Shown: positions 44,322 through 54,992, counted from the stretch's first letter. The stretch: DNA of 64,000 nucleotides from Lachnospiraceae bacterium (GCA_030523275.1 JAUNIX010000006.1:40373-104372); one strand, 5' to 3'. The notes: a model not told the origin generated them from the letters alone. Made by a program: numbers and translations.

Positions 44322-45629
44322 TGATTTTGATTTTTTATGATACATTGTTGAAAAATCTTTTATATCATAGAGGATTTGCAATCCAAAAAATAACCATGCA
44401 GCTAGATAGATAAAAATTTCTACATAAGTGACAGTATAATAATTAAAATTTAATTTAAAATGTGTGAGTACACCAAATACCGTAGGTATACTGAAAATAC
44501 AGCTAAACAAAACTGCACTTATATAATTAGATATACTACCATCTTGAGATTCTTCTTCAATCCATGTAAATAATGGCAAAAGAAAATATAAAAGAGTGTA
44601 GCGATAGGCATTTGGCGGATAAAAAGCCAATGCAGCAGCAAGATATGTCATCATGCGAGTTTTATTTTTCGTCATCATCATAAAAATGATTAGTACACAG
44701 ATAAAGATTGTATTAAGTAAGTTGCTTAAATTTCCATAAATACCGAAAATTGTGAGTACCCCTTTAAAAAATTGAATTCTATACATGTAATTATTTTGTA
44801 TAGCAAGGGCTGAAAGGGAATTTAATAATTGCGTAAGACCACTTAAACCACCAAAGAAGGAAAACGGAACAAAGACGCATAATATACCATAAATAATTAA
44901 TCTTCCAGCTTCTTTATAACGTTTTTCTTTGAGGTATAGGAGTCCCATAAAGGCAGGATAAAATTTTAAACCAGCTGATATTGCAATCAAAATTAATGCG
45001 ATTTCTCTTTTTACAGGATTAGGAGAATCTTTTAGTTTAAATGCAATTAATACGAAAGCTGCAACGTACATAGTCAGATTTCCACGTTCAACTGCACCAA
45101 ACAATAGAGGTACGGAAAATATGATTGAAAAAACCAAAAGCTGTTTTTTTCTCTTAGTAAGATTTAATTCATCTACCGCAAAAACATACAATAAAATACC
45201 TATTATCGAATAAATAATAAAGGCAAGTAATTGATATGGGCTAATGAGTAGATTGGATGTCATATTTATAAGTTCTTCATACGGAATGGATAGAAGGTTC
45301 ACGCCTTTTAACAAAGTATCCATAGATGTGGTTTTACTTATCCAATAAAATAAGGCGTACGATAATGGAGAATAACATGCATCAATACCAAAAAGATATA
45401 CATTTTGTTTACCAAGTGAAAATAAAATGCATAAAAAATAATCTGCTGATTCAAAATGAGAATTATTTTCCATTACTGCCCAATCAAATCCATGTTGTCC
45501 TAAAAAAGGCATCAATAAGAAAAACAGTACTGTGCTAAAAAGACTTAGGATTAAATATAAGGAAAAAGGCTTGATCCTAATTATTTGATTTAATTTTTTC
45601 TTAAAGAAAGTAAGATGTTTATTTAACAT
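44319..45629 (-). CDS. GT87-like (GT-C) membrane mannosyltransferase homologue
   Basis: The 436-residue protein has about 10-12 membrane helices. The central segment LLFGAVERGNLTMYVAAFVLIAFK and ISAGLKFYPAFMGLLYLKEKRYKEA matches the RGN and K-x-x-P pattern of the GT87/DUF2029 family, whose members transfer mannose-type sugars from polyprenyl phosphate. It runs opposite to the polysaccharide operon and shares its terminator, so it may be a separately regulated modification gene. GAGGAA lies 9 nt before the ATG on the minus strand. Confidence 0.75.
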   Translation of the reverse strand: MLNKHLTFFKKKLNQIIRIKPFSLYLILSLFSTVLFFLLMPFLGQHGFDWAVMENNSHFESADYFLCILFSLGKQNVYLFGIDACYSPLSYALFYWISKTTSMDTLLKGVNLLSIPYEELINMTSNLLISPYQLLAFIIYSIIGILLYVFAVDELNLTKRKKQLLVFSIIFSVPLLFGAVERGNLTMYVAAFVLIAFKLKDSPNPVKREIALILIAISAGLKFYPAFMGLLYLKEKRYKEAGRLIIYGILCVFVPFSFFGGLSGLTQLLNSLSALAIQNNYMYRIQFFKGVLTIFGIYGNLSNLLNTIFICVLIIFMMMTKNKTRMMTYLAAALAFYPPNAYRYTLLYFLLPLFTWIEEESQDGSISNYISAVLFSCIFSIPTVFGVLTHFKLNFNYYTVTYVEIFIYLAAWLFFGLQILYDIKDFSTMYHKKSKS

Positions 45630-45902
45630 ATATGTATTCCTCTTTTATTTTCATTAAATTTCCATTTATTATATCATTTTGTTAAGAAATATGTCAATTA
45701 ACGGCGTTTTGGGATTAATTGTTCATTAAAATTTGCGAAGCTTGCATAAGCTTGGTAAAATATGATACTATATATTTTGAATTTTTAGGATATTTGGAAC
45801 TATTTAGAGTCAAGCAAAATTTCATAAAAAGAATAAATAATGCTTGTATTGAAGAGAACTTCCTTTGGAAGGAAGAATAAAGATGGAAAAGGATGTGCAT
45901 AT

Positions 45903-47819
45903 ATGAGCAATCAAACCTATGATGGAAATAGTATTTCGATTTTAGAAGGTCTGGAAGCTGTTAGAAAACGTCCAGGCATGTATATCGGAAGTGTTTCCAC
46001 GAAAGGATTAAATCATTTAATATATGAAATCGTAGATAATTCTGTCGATGAGTATCTGGCGGGATATTGTAATGAAATTTCTGTCTCTTTGGAAAAGGAT
46101 GGCACAGCTGTGATCAGTGATAATGGTCGAGGAATTCCGACAGAGACAAATGATAAAACAGGTTTACCAGCTGTACAAGTTGTATTTACTGTGTTACATG
46201 CAGGCGGAAAATTTGGTGATGGCAATTATAAGATTTCTGGTGGGCTGCATGGTGTAGGTGCTTCGGTTGTCAATGCACTTTCTGTTTGGTTGGAAGTAAC
46301 GGTAAAGAGGAACGGTAAAATATATCATCAGCGTTATGAAAAAGGAAAAGTGATTACTCCATTGACGGAAATTGGAAAATGCAAAAAAAGTGATACTGGT
46401 ACAACGGTACGTTTTTTACCGGATGGTGAGATTTTCGAAAAAACCTATTTTAAAGCAAGCATGATTCGAAATCGATTACATGAAACTGCTTATTTAAATC
46501 CTAATTTAACCATTCATTTTTTCAATCATCGTGAGGGAGAAGAGACAGAAATCACGTATCATGAACCAGAAGGTATTTGTGCTTATGTCAAGAAGTTAAA
46601 TGAGGAGAAACAAACACCACTTCATGAACCGATTTATTTCAAACGTCAAATTTCTGATATTGAAGTAGAAGTCGCATTCCAATATACAGAAGATTTTGGC
46701 GAGACCATACTTGGATTTTGCAATAACATTTATACCGCAGAAGGTGGCACACATCTGACTGGATTTAAGACAAAGTTTACGACAGTGATGAATCAATATG
46801 CAAGAGAGTTGGGTATCTTAAAAGAAAAAGATGCCAACTTTACTGGAACGGATGTTCGTAATGGTATGACTGCGATTATTTCGGTGAAACATCCGGATCC
46901 TCGCTTTGAAGGGCAGACAAAGACAAAATTAGATAATCCAGATGCTGCCAAAGCGGTTTCAGAGGCATCAGGAGAAGAGATTGTCTTTTATTTTGATAAA
47001 AATGTCGAGACACTCAAAAAAGTCTTATCTTGTGCTGAAAAATCGGCTAAGATCCGAAAAGCCGAAGAAAAGGCGAAAACAAATATGCTCGTAAAACAGA
47101 AACTTTCGATTGACAGCAATGGTAAATTATCGAATTGCGAGAGTAGAAAAGCAGAAGAATGTGAAATTTTTATTGTCGAAGGTGATTCTGCTGGTGGTTC
47201 TGCTAAAACTGCCAGAAATCGTCGAACACAGGCAATTTTACCAATTCGCGGTAAGATTTTAAATGTCGAAAAAGCCTCTATGGATAAAGTTTTGGCAAAT
47301 GCAGAAATTAAAACTATGATCAATGCGTTCGGCTGTGGTTTTTCTGAAGGCTTTGGCAATGACTTTGATATTAGTAAGCTACGCTACCATAAAATTATTA
47401 TCATGACAGATGCTGATGTCGATGGAGCACATATTGCGACATTATTGCTGACATTTTTTTATCGCTTTATGCCTGATCTCATCACGCATGGACATGTATA
47501 TCTGGCGACACCGCCATTATACAAAGCGATACCAAAACGTGGAAAAGAGGAATATTTATATGATGATGCGGCCCTGGCTAAATATCGTCGTACACATAAA
47601 GGTTCATTTACATTGCAGCGTTATAAAGGTCTTGGGGAGATGGATGCAGATCAACTTTGGGAAACAACTTTAGATCCAGAATCACGAATTTTAAAGCAAG
47701 TAGAAATCGAAGATGCACGTATGGCTTCTTCGGTCACTTCCATGTTGATGGGCAGTGATGTACCGCCACGCCGTCAGTTTATTTATGAAAATGCAGAAGA
47801 AGCGAATTTGGATATTTAA
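45903..47819 (+). CDS. parE: DNA topoisomerase IV subunit B (second GyrB-type protein)
   Basis: This is the ATPase subunit of a type IIA topoisomerase. The 638-residue protein has the GHKL ATP site (YEIVDNSVDEYLAGY, SDNGRGIP, GGLHGVGASVVNALS) and the TOPRIM metal motifs EGDSAGGSA and TDADVDGAHI. PLYK and QRYKGLGEMD lie in the C-terminal part. I chose the ATG at 45903, with AAAAGGA upstream. It is called ParE, not GyrB, because it precedes a ParC-like gene that lacks the GyrA box, and no dnaA/recF context is present. The distinction is inference. Confidence 0.85.
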   Translation: MSNQTYDGNSISILEGLEAVRKRPGMYIGSVSTKGLNHLIYEIVDNSVDEYLAGYCNEISVSLEKDGTAVISDNGRGIPTETNDKTGLPAVQVVFTVLHAGGKFGDGNYKISGGLHGVGASVVNALSVWLEVTVKRNGKIYHQRYEKGKVITPLTEIGKCKKSDTGTTVRFLPDGEIFEKTYFKASMIRNRLHETAYLNPNLTIHFFNHREGEETEITYHEPEGICAYVKKLNEEKQTPLHEPIYFKRQISDIEVEVAFQYTEDFGETILGFCNNIYTAEGGTHLTGFKTKFTTVMNQYARELGILKEKDANFTGTDVRNGMTAIISVKHPDPRFEGQTKTKLDNPDAAKAVSEASGEEIVFYFDKNVETLKKVLSCAEKSAKIRKAEEKAKTNMLVKQKLSIDSNGKLSNCESRKAEECEIFIVEGDSAGGSAKTARNRRTQAILPIRGKILNVEKASMDKVLANAEIKTMINAFGCGFSEGFGNDFDISKLRYHKIIIMTDADVDGAHIATLLLTFFYRFMPDLITHGHVYLATPPLYKAIPKRGKEEYLYDDAALAKYRRTHKGSFTLQRYKGLGEMDADQLWETTLDPESRILKQVEIEDARMASSVTSMLMGSDVPPRRQFIYENAEEANLDI

Positions 47820-47838
47820 AGAGAGGAGGGCATAAAGA

Positions 47839-50088
47839 GTGCCTGAACAGATTATAAAAGCAGAATATTCGGAAGTAATGCAAAAATCGTATATTGATTA
47901 TGCAATGAGTGTTATTTGTGCTCGTGCCCTTCCGGATGTTCGTGATGGATTAAAACCAGTTCAGCGACGCGTTTTATATGCGATGAATGAACTTGGATTA
48001 AATTATGACAAGCCCCATCGTAAATCGGCAAGAATTGTCGGAGATACGATGGGTAAATATCATCCACATGGTGACAGTTCTATTTATGAGGCACTGGTTG
48101 TCATGGAGCAGGATTTTAAAAAAGGAATGGCTCTGGTTGATGGACACGGAAACTTTGGCTCGATCGAGGGTGATGGAGCCGCAGCTATGCGTTATACAGA
48201 AGCAAAGTTAATGAAATTTACACAAGATGTGTATCTTTCTGATCTGGATAAAAATGTCGTTGATTTTGTGCCAAACTTCGATGAGACCGAAAAGGAACCT
48301 GGTGTTCTTCCGGTTCGCATTCCTAATATTTTAGTCAATGGTGCAGAGGGAATCGCGGTTGGCATGACGACTAGTATTCCACCCCATAATCTGGCAGAAG
48401 TCATTGATGCAGTCAAATATTATATGGATCATCCGCGGGCAACGACAGAAGATTTCATGCAGTTTATAAAAGGGCCGGATTTTCCGACTGGAGGACTTGT
48501 TATCAACAAAAAAGATTTGGTCAATATTTATACCACCGGTACAGGGAAAATGAGACTTCGTGGCAAAGTGGATTTTGAAAAAGGAAAACGCGGAACGAGA
48601 GATAAGCTTGTGATCAGCGAAATTCCATATACGATGATCGGTGCTAATATCGGTAAATTCCTATCGGATGTTGTCAAATTGATCGAGGATAAAAAGACAA
48701 CAGATATTGTTGACATTTCAAATGAATCTTCAAAAGAAGGGATTCGAATCGTACTGGAACTGAAGAAAAATGCAGATGTTGAACGTTTGAAAAATCTGCT
48801 ATATAAAAAGACAAAATTAGAAGATTCTTTTGGCGTTAATATGTTAGCAGTCGTTGATGGACGTCCAGAGACATTATCATTGCGTCGGATCATTGAGGAA
48901 CATACTAAATTTCACTATGAAATTAATACACGAAAATATACCACATTATTAAATAAACTTTATGATCAGAAAGAAGTAAAAGAAGGTTTGATCGAGGCTT
49001 GTGATCAGATTGATTTAATTATTGAAATTATTCGTGGAAGTAAGAATCTTCGAGATGTCAAACAGTGTTTGGTTCATGGGATGACAGATAAGATTCAATT
49101 TAAGTCTGAAAAATCGAAAGAACAGGCTGCTAAATTACATTTTTCAGAACGACAAGCGACAGCAATCTTGGAACTTCGTTTGTACCGATTGATCGGACTA
49201 GAAATTTTGGAACTGAAAAAAGAATATCAAGCATTATTAAAGCAAATTGATGAATACGAAGATCTTTTAAATAATCCAAAATCGATGAAAAGAGCGATCA
49301 AAAAAGATTTGGATAAGATTAAAAAGGAATACGCGTTAGAGAGAAAAACCGTGGTAGAGGATGGAAAAGAAGCCATTTATGAGGAAGCACCAATCAAAGA
49401 ACAAATGCTCTATTTTGTTATGGATCGTTTTGGCTATGCAAAAACCATTGATTTAAATACGTATAAACGTAATGAGGGTTCTATACAAAAAGATTATAAA
49501 TGGATTGTTCCCTGCATGAATACCGATAAGCTTTGTTTCTTTACAGATCAGGGAATGATGCATCAGATTAACGTTTTAAAAATACCTGCTGGAAGATTTA
49601 GAGACAAAGGAACACCGATTGATAATTTATGTAATTATGACAGTAGTAAGGAATCTATCATTGCTTGTATTCCCGCAAAAGAATTGTCATCGGTAAAACT
49701 TTTATTTGTCACCGATCGAGGCATGTCTAAAATAGTCGAAGGATCGGAATTTTTGATGAGTAAACGGACGGTTATAGCAACGAAACTTGCGAATGGTGAT
49801 CATTTGTTCTGTATAAAACCGTTAAAACAGGAACTAGATGAACAGACAATCATTATGGAATCGGAACAGGGATATTTTTTAAGATTTTTACTATCAGCAA
49901 TACCTTATAAAAAACGTGGCGCCATTGGTGTCCGTGGTATGAAATTACAGGAAAACGATAAAATACATGGCATCTATCTACCAATTGAGGAAAAAATAAA
50001 TGCCATTGATTATAAAGGCAAGACGTTGGAATTTTATAGACTGAAATTGTCTGCCAGAGATGGGAAAGGAACGAAAGTTAGACGCTAA
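47839..50088 (+). CDS. parC: DNA topoisomerase IV subunit A
   Basis: This is the DNA-cleaving subunit, 749 residues, GTG start after GAGAGGAGGG. The catalytic Tyr lies in AAAMRYTEAKL. The quinolone region HPHGDSSIYEAL has Ser and Glu at the usual resistance positions, a sensitive-type sequence. The C-terminal beta-pinwheel shows no clear GyrA box (Q-[RK]-R-G-G-[RK]-G); the nearest is YKKRGAIGV. This supports topoisomerase IV over gyrase. The stop overlaps the next start (TAATG), linking it to the methionine genes. Confidence 0.87.
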   Translation: MPEQIIKAEYSEVMQKSYIDYAMSVICARALPDVRDGLKPVQRRVLYAMNELGLNYDKPHRKSARIVGDTMGKYHPHGDSSIYEALVVMEQDFKKGMALVDGHGNFGSIEGDGAAAMRYTEAKLMKFTQDVYLSDLDKNVVDFVPNFDETEKEPGVLPVRIPNILVNGAEGIAVGMTTSIPPHNLAEVIDAVKYYMDHPRATTEDFMQFIKGPDFPTGGLVINKKDLVNIYTTGTGKMRLRGKVDFEKGKRGTRDKLVISEIPYTMIGANIGKFLSDVVKLIEDKKTTDIVDISNESSKEGIRIVLELKKNADVERLKNLLYKKTKLEDSFGVNMLAVVDGRPETLSLRRIIEEHTKFHYEINTRKYTTLLNKLYDQKEVKEGLIEACDQIDLIIEIIRGSKNLRDVKQCLVHGMTDKIQFKSEKSKEQAAKLHFSERQATAILELRLYRLIGLEILELKKEYQALLKQIDEYEDLLNNPKSMKRAIKKDLDKIKKEYALERKTVVEDGKEAIYEEAPIKEQMLYFVMDRFGYAKTIDLNTYKRNEGSIQKDYKWIVPCMNTDKLCFFTDQGMMHQINVLKIPAGRFRDKGTPIDNLCNYDSSKESIIACIPAKELSSVKLLFVTDRGMSKIVEGSEFLMSKRTVIATKLANGDHLFCIKPLKQELDEQTIIMESEQGYFLRFLLSAIPYKKRGAIGVRGMKLQENDKIHGIYLPIEEKINAIDYKGKTLEFYRLKLSARDGKGTKVRR

Positions 50089-50660
50089 TGAAATTTAAAC
50101 GGCTTTATCTCCGTCTGAGTCAGACTGATATTTTGAAAGCATCAAAACGGTATCATTTTGATGAACACCAAAAATTGTTCTATGAAATTTATAAAAAATT
50201 AGTCAAACAGATACAGCCTGTGTTATATTATAACTATGAGTATTTCGATAGGAATAGAATGATAGGTATCATATCACTTGGAACGGCACCGGACTCATTC
50301 ATTGACAGATATCAACACCAGGAGCGATTTCTTGAGGCTTATGCAGTGGATTGCCTGAGTTTGGAGTTACTATCGTGTTCTTACAAACAATTAAAAGAAA
50401 TTGTTTACCGTGAACAGAGACAATTTCTTGAAAACATGCATTTTTGCGATACAGAAGAATTGATAGCATTAATTCCGAAATTGAAACAATCCTGGTCATC
50501 TTTTCCGATCACGGTCAACGATTCCGGTGCTTTATTACCATCAAAAACGGTTGTTTTTTATGGATATTTGGGCAGACAGACCTGCTCTTTTGAACATGCA
50601 TGTGAGACATGTTCTAGACAAGATTGTATTTTTCGAGCAACGACAGGAGAAGCAAAATGA
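50088..50660 (+). CDS. Standalone MetH reactivation (AdoMet-binding activation) domain protein
   Basis: The 190-residue protein resembles the vitamin-B12-dependent methionine synthase activation domain found as a separate protein in organisms with truncated MetH (for example Thermotoga). It would bring AdoMet and an electron to re-methylate oxidised cobalamin. It has GIISLGTAPDSFIDRY and ends in a cysteine cluster (TCSFEHACETCSRQDC) that might bind a metal or iron-sulfur centre. It overlaps parC by 1 nt and the next gene by 4 nt. The MetH encoded two genes downstream lacks exactly this domain, which supports the assignment. Confidence 0.8.
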   Translation: MKFKRLYLRLSQTDILKASKRYHFDEHQKLFYEIYKKLVKQIQPVLYYNYEYFDRNRMIGIISLGTAPDSFIDRYQHQERFLEAYAVDCLSLELLSCSYKQLKEIVYREQRQFLENMHFCDTEELIALIPKLKQSWSSFPITVNDSGALLPSKTVVFYGYLGRQTCSFEHACETCSRQDCIFRATTGEAK

Positions 50661-52507
50661 CAATACAAAATTACCTGAAAAAGCATCTGTTAATTACAGA
50701 TGGGGCAATGGGCACATATTTTGACTCTAAAAAATCAATACAGAGTCAAATTGCTGAGGACGCGAATATTACAAATCCAGAGATGATCAAATCCATTCAT
50801 AAGGAATACCTTGCAAATGGTGCAAATTTGATTCGGACAAATACATTTGCGGTAAATCGTTCCTTTGCTCTTGCTAAAAATTTAAATGAAAAAGAAGAAC
50901 AAGATGCATTATTGATCCAATTGGTTCGTGCAGCTTGTCAAATCGCCAAGGAAGCAGTGACAGAATCGGAAAAAGAAGCTTGGATTGCAGCAGATATTGG
51001 TCCAATTGCGGAATCTTTGTTTTATGAATATGATTACGACGAAAAGGAAGAATATCGTCTTTTGATCGATGCTTTTTTGGACTGCGGAATTCAAATTTTT
51101 GACTTTGAAACATTTTCAGATTTTTCTGTCTTATCATGGGCGGCAAATTACATAAAAGAACGAAATCCAGAAGCCTTTATTATTGTTTCGTTTGCATTAA
51201 ATCGAAATGGTTACACAAGCAAAGGCTATAGTATAAAACGCTTGTTTCAGGAAGCATCATCGACAGATGCGATCGATTGCTATGGTTGCAATTGTCTGAT
51301 TGGTGCGGCTCATATGTATGATATATTAAAAAATCAAAATTTTTCTTCTGAAAAATATGTAATCGCATTACCAAACAGTGGATACCCACATATTTTGCGC
51401 GGGCGAACTGTTTATTCGGGAAGTATGTCCTATTTTTCGGCTAAAATGGAACAGATTGCTCATTTGGGAGTCAATATTATAGGTGGATGTTGTGGAACCA
51501 CTCCGGAACATATCAAAAATATCCATCAAACAATCGGAAATAAACCCCCATATCAAAAGAAAGTAGATATAGATGCACAAACAGAGATTAAAATTTCGAA
51601 AACTAGAAATAATGATTTTATGGAAAAATTAGAACAAGGAGAGACGGTGATCGCGGTTGAGTTGGACCCTCCTTTTGATCATAATGCAGAGAAATTATTA
51701 GAAGGTGCATATATGTTAAAGCATCAAAAGGTTGATATTATTACACTTGCAGATTCTCCGCTTGCCAGAGCACGTGCAGATTCCATATTATTAGCAAGTA
51801 AAATCCATAATATGGTTGATATACCGGTTATGCCACACATTGCCTGTCGTGATCGCAATCGAATCAGTATGCATTCGACGATCCTCGGGGCTCATATTAA
51901 TGGAATTCGCAATATGCTGATTGTGACAGGAGATCCAGTTCCTAGCGGAGAGCGTGACACGACAAAAAGTGTCTTTGATTTTAATTCGATTCGTTTTATG
52001 GAATATGTCAAAGAGATAAATACAGAACTTTTTCAAAATGACATCATCTCTTATGGTGGAGCTTTAAATCAAAATCAGGCAAATTTGGATAAATTAATCG
52101 AACGTATGCAGAAAAAAATTGATGCCGGGGTTTCTTATTTTTTAACACAGCCAATTTATTCAGAGCAGGATATTGAACGAATTAAGATTATGAAATCTCG
52201 TCTCAATACAAAAATTTTATGCGGTATCATGCCGTTAGTCAGCTATCGCAATGCGATGTTTATCAAAAATGAAATGCCGGGAATTTTTGTTCCCGATGAA
52301 ATTATAGAACAATATGATCCACAAATGACTCGTGAGGAAGCAGAAGAAATTGCAAAAAGAATTTCCCTATCTGTCATTCAAAAATTAAAAGGAATTGCAG
52401 ATGGGTACTATTTCATGACTCCTTTTAATCGGGTAGCGTTAATCTGTGATATTATTGATCGTATGGAGGACACAAATGACAAAAGAAACGCTTTATTCAT
52501 TAATTGA
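50657..52507 (+). CDS. Bifunctional homocysteine S-methyltransferase / 5,10-methylenetetrahydrofolate reductase
   Basis: The 616-residue fusion has an N-terminal homocysteine-methyltransferase domain (DGAMGTYFDS; zinc ligands in YGCNCLIGA and GGCCGTTPEH) to about residue 300. A MetF-type reductase domain follows from about 325 (VAVELDPPFDHN, RDRNRI, LIVTGDPVPSGERDT). It makes 5-methyl-THF, the methyl donor of the MetH encoded next. This is the YitJ arrangement of Firmicutes. The ATG at 50657 overlaps the previous stop (ATGA) and has CAGGAGA upstream. It ends inside the metH start region, with a 32-nt overlap. Confidence 0.95.
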   Translation: MTIQNYLKKHLLITDGAMGTYFDSKKSIQSQIAEDANITNPEMIKSIHKEYLANGANLIRTNTFAVNRSFALAKNLNEKEEQDALLIQLVRAACQIAKEAVTESEKEAWIAADIGPIAESLFYEYDYDEKEEYRLLIDAFLDCGIQIFDFETFSDFSVLSWAANYIKERNPEAFIIVSFALNRNGYTSKGYSIKRLFQEASSTDAIDCYGCNCLIGAAHMYDILKNQNFSSEKYVIALPNSGYPHILRGRTVYSGSMSYFSAKMEQIAHLGVNIIGGCCGTTPEHIKNIHQTIGNKPPYQKKVDIDAQTEIKISKTRNNDFMEKLEQGETVIAVELDPPFDHNAEKLLEGAYMLKHQKVDIITLADSPLARARADSILLASKIHNMVDIPVMPHIACRDRNRISMHSTILGAHINGIRNMLIVTGDPVPSGERDTTKSVFDFNSIRFMEYVKEINTELFQNDIISYGGALNQNQANLDKLIERMQKKIDAGVSYFLTQPIYSEQDIERIKIMKSRLNTKILCGIMPLVSYRNAMFIKNEMPGIFVPDEIIEQYDPQMTREEAEEIAKRISLSVIQKLKGIADGYYFMTPFNRVALICDIIDRMEDTNDKRNALFIN

Positions 52508-54899
52508 AACAAGACCTCTTTATCTGGACGGTGCGACCGGAAGTAATTTACAAAAAGCGGGTATGCCGACAGGGGTATGTCCGGAATTATGGGTTTTAGA
52601 ACATCCAGATGTATTGCTGGAACTGCAAAAAAACTATGTAGAATCTGGTACTCAGATTTTATTTGCTTCGACATTTTCGGGTAATCGAATAAAACTTGCT
52701 GAGTATGGATTAGAAGACCGCATTGAGGAGATAAATACAGAGTTAGTGAAACTCTCTAAAAAAGCTGCTGGTGGTAAAGCTTATGTAGCTGGAGATATGA
52801 CAATGACTGGGGAAAGCCTTGCCCCAATGGGAACGATGCAGTTAGACACTCTGATCGATATTTATAAAGAGCAAGCTTCGATTTTATTAAAAGCAGGTGT
52901 TGATCTATTTGTCATTGAGACAATGATGAGCCTTGCTGAGTCCAGAGCCGCTTTGATCGCAATCAAGGAGATTTGTGATTTGCCGGTCATCGTTTCGATG
53001 ACATTTAATGAAGATGGTCGAACATTATATGGAACAGATCCAGAAACTTCAATCGTTGTACTGCAAAGCCTTGGTGCAGATGCCATCGGTGTCAACTGCT
53101 CAACGGGTCCGGGAGAGATGGTTGAAATTGTTTCACGCATGAAACGATATGCCAATGTACCAATTATAGCAAAACCGAATGCCGGGTTGCCAAAACTAGT
53201 TGACGGAGAAACAATCTATGATATGGAAGCAGAAGAATTTGCCTCTTTTGGTCCGGATCTTGTTCATGCAGGTGCAGCGATTCTGGGTGGCTGCTGTGGT
53301 ACCACTCCAGAACATATTAGACAGTTGGTAACAATAACGAAAGAGATTACGCCACCTCCAGTTAGCAAAAAATATAAACGTGTATTGGCATCAGAACGTA
53401 TGGTGCAAGAAATTGATATTGATGGACCATTTTTAGTAATCGGAGAACGAATCAATCCAACCGGAAAAAAGAAGTTACAGGCATCTTTACGTGAAGGCAG
53501 TATGGAACTTGTCACGGAAATGGCAGAACAGCAAGAGGAAATGGGCGCTGATATTTTAGATGTCAATATGGGTATGAATGGAATTGATGAAAAAGAAATG
53601 ATGTTGCAGGCTATCGAGGAAATTACAATGACAACAAGTTTGCCACTTTGTATTGATTCCAGCCACATTGATGTTATTGAAGCAGCCTTGCGTCATTATC
53701 CAGGGCGCGGATTAATTAATTCCATTTCTCTGGAAAAAGAGAAGTTTGAAAAATTACTTCCAATTGCTAAAAAATATGGAGCTATGTTTATTTTGCTTCC
53801 ACTTTCTGACAAAGGATTGCCAAAAGATATTAACGAGAAAAAAGAAATCATTCATATTATTATGGATCAGGCCCTAAAATTAGGACTTCGCAAAGAAGAT
53901 ATTGTTGTCGATGGATTGGTTGCAACCGTTGGTGCTAATAAACGTGCAGCGATTGAGACGATTGAAACCATTGCCTACTGTAAAAAAGAGTTAGGATTGG
54001 CGACTGTCGGTGGACTTTCTAATATTTCTTTTGGACTTCCTAACCGAGCCTATGTCAATGGTGCTTTTGTTACAATGGCGATTCAAAATGGACTGACAAT
54101 GGCAATTGCGAATCCATCCAGTGAAATTATGATGAACGCCGCTTATGCAAGTGATCTTCTTTTAAATAAAGAAAATGCGGATCTTCGATATATCGAACGA
54201 ATGAATAAGCTTGCCGAAAATCAGACAGATTCCATTGTAACAACATCATCTGCTAATGAAACAAAAAATACGGATGTTTTTCACTGTGTTTTAAAAGGAA
54301 ATAAAAAGAGTATTTTAAATGAAGTCAAAGTTGAATTGACAAAAGGGAAAGAGCCGGGGCAGATCATTAATGAAGAGTTGATTCCGGCAATCAATGAAGT
54401 AGGACGATTGTTTGAAGAACAAACTTATTTTCTGCCACAGTTGATTTCCAGTGCAGAAACAATGAAAATTGCAATTGAATATTTGGAACCAATGCTTGCA
54501 AGCAGTGATGACGAGGAACAAAAAGCGACAATTGTCATTGCCACTGTTGAGGGTGATATTCATGATATTGGGAAAAACCTAGTTGCATTGATGCTTAAAA
54601 ACTATGGATATCGTGTCATTGATCTTGGAAAAGATGTGACAAAAGAAACAATTGTTCAAAGAGCAGAAGAAGAAAATGCAGATATTATCGGATTGTCTGC
54701 ATTGATGACAACAACAATGATGCGTATGAAAGATGTTGTTGAATTAGTAAAAGAGAAAAATATGGATGTGAAAGTTATCATTGGTGGTGCTGTGATCACA
54801 CAGAGTTTTGCCGATGAAATTGGAGCTGATGGTTATTCAAAAGACGCTGCGGATGCTGTTCATTTAGTACAAAAGCTTTGCGAAAGTAACGAAACTTAA
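52476..54899 (+). CDS. metH: Cobalamin-dependent methionine synthase lacking the activation domain
   Basis: The enzyme methylates homocysteine using 5-methyl-THF via cobalamin. The 807-residue protein holds a homocysteine domain (DGATGSNLQK; zinc ligands in VNCSTGPG and GGCCGTTPEH) to about 290 and a pterin-binding domain from about 320 (VIGERINPTGKKK, DILDVNMG). A B12 cap follows from about 600, then the B12-binding domain with EGDIHDIGKNL (base-off His) and GGAVITQSFADEIGAD. It ends after the B12 domain, about 400 residues shorter than E. coli MetH; the missing part is encoded at 50088. GGAGG lies upstream inside the previous gene. Confidence 0.96.
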   Translation: MTKETLYSLIETRPLYLDGATGSNLQKAGMPTGVCPELWVLEHPDVLLELQKNYVESGTQILFASTFSGNRIKLAEYGLEDRIEEINTELVKLSKKAAGGKAYVAGDMTMTGESLAPMGTMQLDTLIDIYKEQASILLKAGVDLFVIETMMSLAESRAALIAIKEICDLPVIVSMTFNEDGRTLYGTDPETSIVVLQSLGADAIGVNCSTGPGEMVEIVSRMKRYANVPIIAKPNAGLPKLVDGETIYDMEAEEFASFGPDLVHAGAAILGGCCGTTPEHIRQLVTITKEITPPPVSKKYKRVLASERMVQEIDIDGPFLVIGERINPTGKKKLQASLREGSMELVTEMAEQQEEMGADILDVNMGMNGIDEKEMMLQAIEEITMTTSLPLCIDSSHIDVIEAALRHYPGRGLINSISLEKEKFEKLLPIAKKYGAMFILLPLSDKGLPKDINEKKEIIHIIMDQALKLGLRKEDIVVDGLVATVGANKRAAIETIETIAYCKKELGLATVGGLSNISFGLPNRAYVNGAFVTMAIQNGLTMAIANPSSEIMMNAAYASDLLLNKENADLRYIERMNKLAENQTDSIVTTSSANETKNTDVFHCVLKGNKKSILNEVKVELTKGKEPGQIINEELIPAINEVGRLFEEQTYFLPQLISSAETMKIAIEYLEPMLASSDDEEQKATIVIATVEGDIHDIGKNLVALMLKNYGYRVIDLGKDVTKETIVQRAEEENADIIGLSALMTTTMMRMKDVVELVKEKNMDVKVIIGGAVITQSFADEIGADGYSKDAADAVHLVQKLCESNET

Positions 54900-54992
54900 A
54901 AAATTGTTATCGTTTGGTTAAAAAAATGTTGTATAATGTTGAAATGCGGTGTATTCTAATATTATGCATACTTTAAGGAGGAAATGAGAAAA

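Noticed and set aside
45738..45760. Repeated AAGCTT with GCAT between, upstream of parE, as a possible operator.
   Set aside because: Short, common palindromic hexamer; no regulator nearby and no wider symmetry.
54840..54992. Possible SAM or cobalamin riboswitch near the methionine genes.
   Set aside because: The gaps around the methionine genes are a few bases or overlaps, and no conserved riboswitch core was recognised here.
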